From Acidimicrobiaceae bacterium (GTDB taxonomy: Bacteria > Actinomycetota > Acidimicrobiia > Acidimicrobiales > Palsa-688): a DNA stretch of 5,088 nucleotides. The stretch lies in contig PMLI01000346.1 of assembly GCA_003158835.1 (NCBI GenBank), positions 293 through 5,380 on the forward strand, given 5' to 3'. The notes beneath the pieces were generated by a model, which searched no databases, was not told where the DNA came from, and saw only the letters and a program-made list of their open reading frames with translations. Made by a program: the position numbers and the translations under genes. This document shows, piece after piece, positions 1-5,088 of the stretch (positions within the stretch are counted from its first letter, which is position 1; every line of letters begins with the position of its first letter).

Positions 1-180
1 CTCGATCTCCTTGGCGATGGTGACCCCGTCGTTGGTGATGGTCGGAGCACCCCAGCGCTTGCCGATCACGACATTGCGCCCTTTGGGCCCGAGCGTCACC
101 TTGACCGCGTCAGCCAGCTTGTTGACGCCGGTCTCGAGCCCCCGGCGCGCCCGTTCGTCGAAATGCAGCTCCTTAGCCAC
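1..180 (-). CDS. groEL: Chaperonin GroEL (60 kDa, Hsp60), N-terminal fragment
   Basis: This is the first 60 codons of the GroEL chaperonin, the ATP-driven cytoplasmic folding cage that works with the GroES lid; the rest lies beyond the left edge. The translation begins VAKELHFDERARRG and matches the start of the GroEL equatorial domain. It contains the nucleotide-binding T-L-G-P (residues 29-32) followed by KGRNVV, then WGAPTITNDGVTIAKEIE, with Asp51 corresponding to E. coli Asp52 that contacts ATP and metal. The start is GTG at 180-178, chosen because AKELHFDE aligns with the usual MAK.I.FDE start and because AGGTGA lies 7 nt upstream inside groES. The G of the GTG is the last base of the groES TAG, so the genes overlap by 1 nt and are probably translationally coupled. 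The fragment cannot show whether this is a GroEL1-type or GroEL2-type copy, because the diagnostic C-terminal tail is outside the window. Confidence 0.97.
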   Translation of the reverse strand, partial: MAKELHFDERARRGLETGVNKLADAVKVTLGPKGRNVVIGKRWGAPTITNDGVTIAKEIE

Positions 181-473
181 TACTTCTTCACCTTGGCCAG
201 TACGTCGCGGCTGCTCAGGACGAGCAGGTCCTCACCGTCGACGGCAACTTCGGTGCCGCCGTACTTGGAGTAAAGAACGGTGTCGCCCACCTTGATATCG
301 AGGGGGATGAGCTCGCCGCTGCTGTCAGCACGGCGGCCAGGGCCGACGGCCAGCACCTCGCCCTGCTGGGGCTTCTCCTTGGCGGTATCGGGAATGACGA
401 GGCCCGACGCCGTCTTCTCTTCCGCCTCGTTGGGGCGGACAACGATTCGATCGTCCAGTGGCTGCAAGGTCAT
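180..473 (-). CDS. groES: Co-chaperonin GroES (10 kDa, Hsp10)
   Basis: This is the complete 97-residue GroES, the heptameric lid that caps GroEL and closes the folding chamber in the cytoplasm. It begins MTLQPLDDRIVVRP, the family N-terminus. The mobile loop is at about residues 17-34, with the GroEL-contacting hydrophobic tripeptide L25-V26-I27 after Gly24 (G-I-V-L in E. coli). The roof region GEVLAVGPG follows, and then VGDTVLYSKYGGTEV. The ATG at 473-471 is chosen because it gives the usual length and has GGAGG 10 nt upstream. A longer in-frame version from 530 would add 19 non-homologous residues, would start inside the CIRCE operator, and is rejected. The gene is first in an operon with groEL (1-nt overlap). 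A promoter and perfect CIRCE upstream indicate HrcA-repressed heat-shock control. Confidence 0.97.
   Translation of the reverse strand: MTLQPLDDRIVVRPNEAEEKTASGLVIPDTAKEKPQQGEVLAVGPGRRADSSGELIPLDIKVGDTVLYSKYGGTEVAVDGEDLLVLSSRDVLAKVKK
188..193 (-). promoter_or_regulatory. Ribosome binding site of groEL, inside groES
   Basis: AGGTGA on the minus strand lies 7 nt upstream of the groEL GTG, within the last codons of groES. It supports the GTG start and reinitiation by ribosomes finishing groES. Confidence 0.6.
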
Positions 474-483
474 GATGTCGTCG

Positions 484-488
484 CCTCC
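484..488 (-). promoter_or_regulatory. Ribosome binding site of groES
   Basis: GGAGG on the minus strand, 10 nt upstream of the ATG at 473. It decides between this start and the longer in-frame start at 530, which has no such site and would lie in the operator. Confidence 0.8.
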
Positions 489-517
489 GTTGGCATATGT
501 CTCAACCGGATCTCCGG

Positions 518-544
518 TTAGCACTCTCACCTGACGAGTGCTAA
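518..544. promoter_or_regulatory. CIRCE operator (HrcA binding site)
   Basis: TTAGCACTC at 518-526, a 9-nt spacer, then GAGTGCTAA at 536-544: a perfect match to the consensus CIRCE inverted repeat. HrcA binds CIRCE as a dimer and represses groESL, with release when heat or unfolded protein titrates GroEL and inactivates HrcA. The element ends 44 nt upstream of the groES start. Its right arm shares one base with the predicted -10 box, so bound repressor would cover the start of transcription. hrcA itself is not in this window. Confidence 0.97.
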
Positions 545-572
545 CGATAGCGGCCCCCGGGAGTTAGCACAA
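544..572 (-). promoter_or_regulatory. Predicted sigma70-type promoter of groES-groEL
   Basis: On the minus strand TTGTGC (572-567) and TATCGT (549-544) are separated by exactly 17 nt, a good fit to the housekeeping -35/-10 pattern (TTGACA/TATAAT). Transcription would begin at about 537-538, inside the CIRCE element, giving a leader of roughly 65 nt before groES. This arrangement is typical of HrcA-controlled groESL promoters. The hexamers and spacing are seen; activity is inferred. Confidence 0.7.
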
Positions 573-586
573 ACCCTTCTCTCCGC

Positions 587-610
587 CTCGGCCGCGGCCG
601 AGCTCGGCCG
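587..610. repeat. Overlapping GC-rich palindromes downstream of the peptidase gene
   Basis: Three 8-mers lie end to end: CTCGGCCG (587-594), its reverse complement CGGCCGAG (595-602), and CTCGGCCG again (603-610). Either neighbouring pair can form a hairpin, so two mutually exclusive stems share the middle unit. The block is 12 nt downstream of the peptidase stop codon and 15 nt upstream of the groES -35 box. It could help end transcription of the upstream operon, but there is no U-tract and a stem would have a very small loop, so an intrinsic terminator is not established. Confidence 0.45.
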
Positions 611-621
611 GCGACGGGCGG

Positions 622-2739
622 CTAAGGGCGGGACGGGCCCTGCAGGGCGTGGCGGAAGAAGTCGACCTGGGCCAGCAGGAGGTTCTCGGCCACGTCGTCC
701 CGGGCCGCCACGTGGGTTATGCCGGGAAGGGGCAGCACCGCATGGTAGCGGCCGGCGGCCAGCAGGGCGCTGGAAAGGGCCAGCGTGTGAGCAGCAAAGA
801 CGTTGTCGTCGACCAGGCCGTGGATGAGGAGCAGGGGGCGGCGAAGACCGGGCGCCAGGGCCAGCAGCGACGAGCGCCGGTAAGCGCCCGGTTGGGCCTG
901 GGGACGGCCCAGGAAACGCTCGGTGTAGTAGGTGTCGTAGAGCGCCCAGTCCGTGACAGGGGCTCCGGCAACGGCAGCGTGGAAGACGTCGGGCCGGGCG
1001 AGCACGGCCAGCGCCGCCAGGTACCCCCCGAACGACCAGCCTCTGATGCCCACCCGCCCCAGGTCGAGCTCGTCCACCTGGGCGGCGGCGCCGTGGAGGG
1101 CGTCGACCTGGTCCTCCAGCACGGGCCCGGCCAGGTCCAGGTACACCTCGCGCTCGAAGGCCGGCCCCCGCCCCGGCGTACCCCGGCCGTCGGCCACAAC
1201 CACGGCAAAACCCTGGTCGGCGAACCACTGAGCCTCGAGCCACAGCGCGCTCGACGCCATCACCCTCTGGTGCCCGGGGCCGCCGTAGGGAGCCATCAAG
1301 ACGGGCAGTTTGCCGCCGCAGTGCCCCTTCGGCAGCACCACCCCCACGCTGAGCCGGCGGTCGCCGACCCGAAGAAAACGGACCGCCGGTTGGACCACCG
1401 GCGTTTCCGCCACATCGGTCAGGGCCGACGGCGGCGAGCCTTCCAGCTGTACGGCGGCCCGCCCGCCCGCCCAGGCCATGCTCCGGGAGGTCACCACCCG
1501 GACCGGCCCGTCGCCATAAGCGCTGGAGATCCCGCCCGTGCTCGTCAGCTGTTGCAGGCCGTCCGAGGCCGACCAGCGCCACGCCTCGACGATTTCGGGC
1601 TCGGTCGAGGCCGAGAAGACTATGGAGCGCCCGACACTGGTCACCCCCCGGACCTGGAGCCCGGGCGGGGTCAACCACCGGTCCCCCAACCGGAGACGCC
1701 AAGTCCCGGTGTCGGCCGCCGCCCACAGGAGCTGACCGTCCTCGGTCCAGGCCGGCACACCGGAGGGCCAGTCCACCCAGGCTTGGTCGCCGGCCTCCGC
1801 CACGACAGACGTGGTGCCCGGCCCGAGGTCGGCCGACAGGACGGCACATGCCTTGTGGTCGCGCTGCTCCACCACCAGGAGCGGCGGGCCTCCACCGCTC
1901 CAGTGGACCGATACCAGGTACGGGTAGCGTCCGGCGTCCCAGTGCACCTGCGCCCGGTCGGCCTCCCCCGCCGCCAGCGGGAGGTGCCACAGGCTGACCT
2001 CGGCGTCGGCCGTGCCGGCGGCGGGGTACCGGTGGGGCTGCGGGGGGGTACCGGGCGACGAGGGGTCAGACGTCCACCACGTGGCGACCGGGCTGTTGTC
2101 CACGCGGGCGGCCAGAACAGAGCGCCCGTCCGGCGACCACCAGAAGCCCCGGGACCGCCCCATCTCCTCAGCCGCGATGAACTCGGCCGCGCCCCAGGTG
2201 ACCTCTCCAGCTTCCCCGGCCAGGGCCTCGTACCCATCCTCACCCGTCGTGGCCACGGCCCAAAGGCGCGGCCCCGACAAGAAAGCCACATGGAGGCCGG
2301 TCGGGCTGGGACGGGGGTCGACCACCCCGCCCGGGCCGGGCAACTCGGTCGGACCGGGCAGCTCGGCGTTCAAGCTCACCCACCACAATTTGCCGTCAAG
2401 GGCGAAAGCGGCGTGAGAGACCGCCGCGTCGCACGCGTAGGCAACGATGCCGCCCGCCAACTCTCGGCTGCGCTCCCGGCGCGCCCGCTCCTCACCGGTC
2501 AAGTGCTCGGCCGTAGCGCCCAGGATCCGGGCCGCACTGGCCACCTCTCGCTCCGTGCCCGTCGCCCTGTCGTAGGCCCAAAGGGACGTGGCGGGGTCGT
2601 CGCCGGCCGGTGAACGCAGGAACACGACACGCGCCCCGTCGGGGGAGACCGTGAAATCACGTGGCGCTCCGAGGGAAAACCGGCGGGTGCGAGCCTGCTG
2701 TCGAGGGAAGGAACCGGCGCTCGAGCTGCTTGGTGCCAT
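622..2739 (-). CDS. S9-family serine peptidase, dipeptidyl-peptidase IV-like
   Basis: About 705 residues, the usual size of an S9B (DPP IV-type) peptidase, which removes N-terminal dipeptides, typically Xaa-Pro. Residues ~20-440 look like the beta-propeller domain (FTVSPDG, WWSPDG blades); ~450-705 is the alpha/beta-hydrolase domain. The catalytic triad is visible: Ser569 in GWSFGGY, Asp644 in VDDNV, His676 in GITHVA. The Glu191-Glu192 pair in EFIAAEEMGR matches the DPP IV motif that holds the substrate amino terminus, and VDNSPV follows. Tyr485 in YGGPG corresponds to the oxyanion Tyr547 of human DPP4. S1-pocket equivalents are present: Phe570, Val595, Trp598, Tyr601, Tyr605, Val647, plus Asn646. 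No signal peptide or membrane segment is seen, so it is probably cytoplasmic, perhaps recycling Pro-containing peptides. The start is uncertain: ATG at 2739 is preferred because homology begins near SFPRQQARTRRF, but GTG at 2763 is in frame and neither has a convincing Shine-Dalgarno. The physiological substrate is unknown. Confidence 0.93.
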   Translation of the reverse strand: MAPSSSSAGSFPRQQARTRRFSLGAPRDFTVSPDGARVVFLRSPAGDDPATSLWAYDRATGTEREVASAARILGATAEHLTGEERARRERSRELAGGIVAYACDAAVSHAAFALDGKLWWVSLNAELPGPTELPGPGGVVDPRPSPTGLHVAFLSGPRLWAVATTGEDGYEALAGEAGEVTWGAAEFIAAEEMGRSRGFWWSPDGRSVLAARVDNSPVATWWTSDPSSPGTPPQPHRYPAAGTADAEVSLWHLPLAAGEADRAQVHWDAGRYPYLVSVHWSGGGPPLLVVEQRDHKACAVLSADLGPGTTSVVAEAGDQAWVDWPSGVPAWTEDGQLLWAAADTGTWRLRLGDRWLTPPGLQVRGVTSVGRSIVFSASTEPEIVEAWRWSASDGLQQLTSTGGISSAYGDGPVRVVTSRSMAWAGGRAAVQLEGSPPSALTDVAETPVVQPAVRFLRVGDRRLSVGVVLPKGHCGGKLPVLMAPYGGPGHQRVMASSALWLEAQWFADQGFAVVVADGRGTPGRGPAFEREVYLDLAGPVLEDQVDALHGAAAQVDELDLGRVGIRGWSFGGYLAALAVLARPDVFHAAVAGAPVTDWALYDTYYTERFLGRPQAQPGAYRRSSLLALAPGLRRPLLLIHGLVDDNVFAAHTLALSSALLAAGRYHAVLPLPGITHVAARDDVAENLLLAQVDFFRHALQGPSRP
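2329..2364 (-). repeat. 18-nt imperfect tandem repeat inside the peptidase gene
   Basis: Two adjacent 18-nt units (2364-2347 and 2346-2329) encode ELPGPT and ELPGPG in the propeller domain, just before a PSPTGLHVAF blade motif. This is probably a small in-frame duplication in a surface loop, with no effect on the reading frame. Confidence 0.6.
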
Positions 2740-2841
2740 CGGTCTGCAAACGGTAGCAGGCACTCGCGGCGTCCGTACCGCGATGGTCAGAAGGCGGGCT
2801 ACCTCGCCGAGGCGTACAACGATTTCGAGTAGGGCCGGCCG
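2740..2841. other. Gap between tsaD and the peptidase gene
   Basis: About 100 nt between the tsaD TAA and the preferred peptidase start. I see no RNA gene, no clear hairpin with a T-tract, and no convincing -35/-10 pair for the minus strand. The peptidase may therefore be read from the tsaB-rimI-tsaD transcript, but a weak local promoter cannot be excluded. The frame shared by tsaD and the peptidase is open through the whole gap; only the tsaD TAA separates them. Confidence 0.4.
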
Positions 2842-3852
2842 TTACCTAAGGCGTACCAAGGGGAGCTTGAGATTGGGGTCGACCGGGGCATCGAGTGGCG
2901 TGGGACCGTCTCTCTGCAAGCGGTACCAGGCCGTGGCGCCGATCATGGCCGCATTGTCGGTGCACATGGCGCGGGACGGTAAAAACGCGGCACGGCCGTC
3001 TTGTTGGCAAGCATGTCTTATACGCTCCCGCAGCGCCGTGTTGGCCGCCACGCCGCCACCGGTACAGACGGCTTTGGCGCCGACTTCGGCCGCCGCCTTG
3101 CGGGTCTTGGTCACGAGCACGTCGACCACGGCCTCCTGGAAGCTGGCAGCCACGTCGGCGAGGTCGACACCGGGATTAGCCCTCACATAGCGCACCACCG
3201 AAGTCTTGAGGCCGCTGAAAGAAAAATCGAAACCGTGCCCGGCCAGGCCCCGGGGGAAGGCAATTGCATCAGGCGACCCGTTCCGGGCCAGCTTCTCGAT
3301 GGCCGGGCCGCCCGGGTAGCCCAGGCCCAGGAAACGGGCGACCTTGTCGAAGGCTTCCCCGGCCGCATCGTCTATCGTCTGGCCGAGCAGGAGGTACTCG
3401 CCGGGCGAAGCGTCCTGCATGCAAATAAGCATGGTGTGACCGCCCGAAACCAGCAGGACCACCATGGGCGACGACAGGGCCGGGTCTTCCAGGAAGGCGG
3501 CCTGGAGATGGCCTTCCATATGGTTGACACCGACGAAGGGAACGCCCCACGCCCAGGCGTACGCCTTGGCCGCGCTCACGCCGACCAGCAGGGAACCTAT
3601 GAGCCCCGGGCCTATCGTCGCGGCCACGGCGGAGAGCTCGGCCGGCGCCGTGGCGGCCCGGGACAGAGCTTGGGCCACCACCGGGGCGAACAGCTCCAGG
3701 TGCGCCCGGCTGGCGATTTCCGGCACCACACCGCCGAAATCAGCGTGGATGTCGGTCTGGCTGCTGACGACCGACGAGAGGACGCGACGGCCGTCTTCGA
3801 CAACGGCGGCGGCCGTTTCGTCGCACGACGTCTCGATGGCGAGGACCTTCAC
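2842..3852 (-). CDS. tsaD: tRNA N6-threonylcarbamoyladenosine transferase TsaD (Gcp/YgjD)
   Basis: A complete 336-residue TsaD of the Kae1/Qri7 family. It transfers the threonylcarbamoyl group from TC-AMP to A37 of tRNAs that read ANN codons, working in the cytoplasm with TsaB and TsaE. The protein begins VKVLAIETSCDETAAAVV, the family signature for the ASKHA nucleotide-binding fold. Metal-binding His111 and His115 (NHMEGH) and Asp299 (CTDNAAMIG) match E. coli H111, H115 and D300. SGGHT at 136-140, the FSFSGLKTSV stretch and CTGGGVAAN are also present, so the active site is intact. The start is GTG at 3852, overlapping the rimI stop as GTGA with GGGGAG 6 nt upstream. The in-frame start at 3915 would add 21 residues (MALQPPVPAG...) that merely shadow the end of rimI. 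The gene is the third in a coupled tsaB-rimI-tsaD group. Older 'glycoprotease' names are misannotations. Confidence 0.98.
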   Translation of the reverse strand: MKVLAIETSCDETAAAVVEDGRRVLSSVVSSQTDIHADFGGVVPEIASRAHLELFAPVVAQALSRAATAPAELSAVAATIGPGLIGSLLVGVSAAKAYAWAWGVPFVGVNHMEGHLQAAFLEDPALSSPMVVLLVSGGHTMLICMQDASPGEYLLLGQTIDDAAGEAFDKVARFLGLGYPGGPAIEKLARNGSPDAIAFPRGLAGHGFDFSFSGLKTSVVRYVRANPGVDLADVAASFQEAVVDVLVTKTRKAAAEVGAKAVCTGGGVAANTALRERIRHACQQDGRAAFLPSRAMCTDNAAMIGATAWYRLQRDGPTPLDAPVDPNLKLPLVRLR

Positions 3853-4373
3853 CGGTCTCTCCCCAGCGCACCCAGGCGTTCCTGGACCGGCGGGGACTGG
3901 AGGTTGTAAAGCCACATTATGAGCGCGTCCTCACCCGTTTCGGGGTAATAATTCGGCCGGGTGCCGGCACTCACGAAACCGAAGTTCCGGTACAACTGCT
4001 GGGCGGCCAGGTTGCCCATGCGCACCTCCAAGGTCATGGCCACGCACCCGCGCCGGGTGCCCTCGCCGGCCAGGTGGGCCAAAAGGCGGGCACCGAGGCC
4101 CCGGCGACGGGCCGAGGGGGCTATGGCGATGTTGGTGATGTGCGCCTCATCGGCCACGAACATGAGGCCGCCGTAGCCGGCGATCTTGCCGTCGGCCCGC
4201 AGCACGGCATAGTACCGGGCATCGCCCTGGGCCAGTTCGCTGTTGAAGATGCCGAGCGTCCAGGGCCGCGGGTGGGCCCCGTGCTCTATACGCATCACGG
4301 CAGGCAGGTGGCGGCGGCGCATGGGCCCGATGAGCACCTCGGGGCGGCCCACCTGCAAAGCGGGTTGCCTCAT
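3849..4373 (-). CDS. rimI: Ribosomal protein S18-alanine N-acetyltransferase RimI (GNAT family)
   Basis: A 174-residue GNAT acetyltransferase. In E. coli RimI acetylates the N-terminal alanine of ribosomal protein S18 using acetyl-CoA; actinobacterial homologues may act on a broader set of N-termini. PWTLGIFNSEL (residues 37-47) matches the RimI PWS/T motif. ITNIAIAPSARRRGLGARLL carries the acetyl-CoA pyrophosphate loop R-R-x-G-x-G-A (90-95). LEVRMGNLAAQQLYRNFGF contains Glu116 and Tyr128, which correspond in sequence and 12-residue spacing to E. coli catalytic Glu103 and Tyr115. RPNYYPETGEDALIMWL completes the C-terminal RimI signature. A small deviation is R-M-G-N where R-x-S-N is usual. 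The ATG at 4373 is chosen because it overlaps the tsaB stop as ATGA and gives family length; extending upstream to 4493 only adds an Arg/Pro-rich shadow of tsaB. It overlaps tsaD by 4 nt (GTGA). Confidence 0.95.
   Translation of the reverse strand: MRQPALQVGRPEVLIGPMRRRHLPAVMRIEHGAHPRPWTLGIFNSELAQGDARYYAVLRADGKIAGYGGLMFVADEAHITNIAIAPSARRRGLGARLLAHLAGEGTRRGCVAMTLEVRMGNLAAQQLYRNFGFVSAGTRPNYYPETGEDALIMWLYNLQSPPVQERLGALGRDR
3859..3864 (-). promoter_or_regulatory. Ribosome binding site of tsaD, inside rimI
   Basis: GGGGAG on the minus strand, 6 nt upstream of the GTG at 3852, within the last codons of rimI. It supports the GTG start over the longer in-frame version beginning at 3915. Confidence 0.75.
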
Positions 4374-5088
4374 GGTCCCAGCTTGGGCCGGGCCGGCCGC
4401 GGACCGGCGGCGACGACCGGGGGGGCGCCGTCGGCGGGATGGCCCGGGCTGGAAGCGACCGTGCCCCTCACCCGGCCCCCGACCTGCTCCCAACCGATGC
4501 GCACATCCGCTTGCCGGATGTAAAGGGGCTCGGGGAACGACGACGCACTGAGTCGTGCCGCGCCCAGTTCGGCCACCACCAGCGGTGAAGGGGACATGTC
4601 CGCCGGCCCGGCCACCTCAGCTCCGCCCGCCAGGAGGTCACGGTAGCGCCAGGCGCCGTCCCCAACAACCAGGGGCCGCTCGCTCAGGCGGGCGAGCTCG
4701 GCCGCAAGCGTCTCAGGGGTGCAGACCCCGGCGGCACGCAACTCTCTCAGGGCCCCGCCGCCGGTATAGATGGCCGAGTAGACCTCTCCCCTCTTGGCGT
4801 CGACGACGGCGGCGATCAAACCCGGTCTACGCCTGTGGGGATGAGCCAGCGCCTCCAGGCTCGTCACCCCGGCCACCGGGAGGTCACGAGCGGTGGCGAT
4901 CGCCCTGGCGGTGGCCAGACCGACCCGCAGACCGGTGAACAGCCCGGGGCCGATGTCGACGGCCACGCCGTCCAGGTCCGAGACCGGCACGGCGGCGTAC
5001 CGGCAGAGGGCGTCGATGGCCGGCAGGAGCACCTCGGCATGCCGTTGGGGGGCGGCCAGCACAAATGAAGCGACGGGGGCGCCATCGG
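4370..5088 (-). CDS. tsaB: tRNA threonylcarbamoyladenosine biosynthesis protein TsaB (YeaZ), 5'-truncated by the window
   Basis: TsaB is a catalytically inactive paralogue of TsaD that dimerises with it and organises the t6A complex. About 238 codons are visible from the right edge; roughly 15-20 N-terminal residues (the ILAIDT-type start) are outside. The visible frame opens DGAPVASFVLAAPQRHAEVLLPAIDAL, matching the family's RRHAE..LPAI segment. DGVAVDIGPGLFTGLRVGLATARAIA follows, the TsaB hallmark (usually GPG-S/P-FTGLR; Leu here), then PVAGVTSLEALAH and VVDAKRGEVYSAIY. Near the end, PEPLYIRQADVR is where TsaB proteins normally finish. A further ~39 residues rich in Pro, Ala and Gly follow to the TGA at 4372-4370. 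An in-frame GTG at 5062 would miss conserved sequence and is not the start. The stop overlaps the rimI ATG (ATGA). tsaE is expected upstream, beyond the window. Confidence 0.95.
   Translation of the reverse strand, partial: DGAPVASFVLAAPQRHAEVLLPAIDALCRYAAVPVSDLDGVAVDIGPGLFTGLRVGLATARAIATARDLPVAGVTSLEALAHPHRRRPGLIAAVVDAKRGEVYSAIYTGGGALRELRAAGVCTPETLAAELARLSERPLVVGDGAWRYRDLLAGGAEVAGPADMSPSPLVVAELGAARLSASSFPEPLYIRQADVRIGWEQVGGRVRGTVASSPGHPADGAPPVVAAGPRPARPKLGP

Noticed and set aside
527..1990. Minus-strand open frame of 487 codons in another frame of the peptidase gene
   Set aside because: It is a shadow: low-complexity Arg/Gly/Pro/Ala sequence with no family motif, fully inside the peptidase gene except for its end, which runs into the CIRCE/promoter region.
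649..2613. Long plus-strand open frame (654 codons) antisense to the peptidase gene
   Set aside because: High-GC genes commonly leave antisense frames open. The translation is Gly/Arg/Pro/His-rich with no recognisable domain, whereas the minus strand encodes a peptidase with all catalytic motifs in order.
2740..2844. Possible TsaD-peptidase fusion by readthrough, since both share a frame and only one TAA separates them
   Set aside because: An open frame of about 100 nt is expected by chance at this GC content, and the peptidase family normally starts near SFPRQ with no TsaD partner. I see no recoding signal.
3001..3909. Plus-strand open frame of 302 codons antisense to tsaD
   Set aside because: No recognisable domain; tsaD on the other strand has all metal-binding and fold motifs.
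3853..3915. Upstream extension of tsaD by 21 residues
   Set aside because: The added residues shadow the 3' end of rimI; the GTG at 3852 has a Shine-Dalgarno and puts H111 and H115 at E. coli numbering.
4374..4493. Upstream extension of rimI by 40 Arg/Pro/Gly-rich residues
   Set aside because: It would overlap tsaB by about 120 nt and has no homology to RimI N-termini; the ATG at 4373 in the ATGA overlap gives normal length.
1..5088. Undescribed defence system, mobile element, CRISPR array or RNA gene
   Set aside because: Nearly all bases belong to conserved housekeeping genes. I saw no spaced direct repeats, transposase motifs, tRNA-like cloverleaf or rRNA sequence.

Overview
This is a high-GC window (about 70% by eye) from a bacterial chromosome. 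Every convincing gene is on the minus strand. GTG starts, strong G/C bias at third codon positions and gene order all point to an actinomycete. The order tsaB-rimI-tsaD followed by groES-groEL matches what I recall of the Mycobacterium locus (Rv3421c-rimI-gcp-groES-groEL1). The proteins look more like a deep-branching actinobacterium, perhaps an Acidimicrobiia-type lineage, but that placement is inference.

In the direction of transcription (right to left), the window opens inside tsaB, which lacks its first 15-20 codons at the right edge. It continues through rimI and tsaD, joined by 4-nt start/stop overlaps (ATGA and GTGA). TsaB and TsaD are the partner subunits of the machinery that makes the t6A modification on ANN-decoding tRNAs. 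RimI is a protein N-terminal acetyltransferase often encoded between them. After a gap of about 100 nt comes a large S9-family serine peptidase with a dipeptidyl-peptidase-IV-like active site and no signal peptide. It sits between the tRNA-modification cluster and the chaperonin genes.

The peptidase is followed by a short non-coding region (474-621). It carries overlapping GC-rich palindromes, a good sigma70-type promoter with a 17-nt spacer, and a perfect CIRCE operator (TTAGCACTC-N9-GAGTGCTAA) that abuts and overlaps the -10 box. This predicts HrcA-repressed, heat-inducible expression of the groES-groEL operon. groES is complete. groEL starts with GTG on the last base of the groES stop codon, and only its first 60 codons are present.

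The window is mostly conserved housekeeping DNA. I found no mobile element, CRISPR array, RNA gene or plausible unknown system. The points worth a second look are the peptidase gene between tsaD and groES, the CIRCE/promoter architecture with an extra half-site, the 1-nt groES/groEL overlap, and the proline/alanine-rich tail on TsaB.
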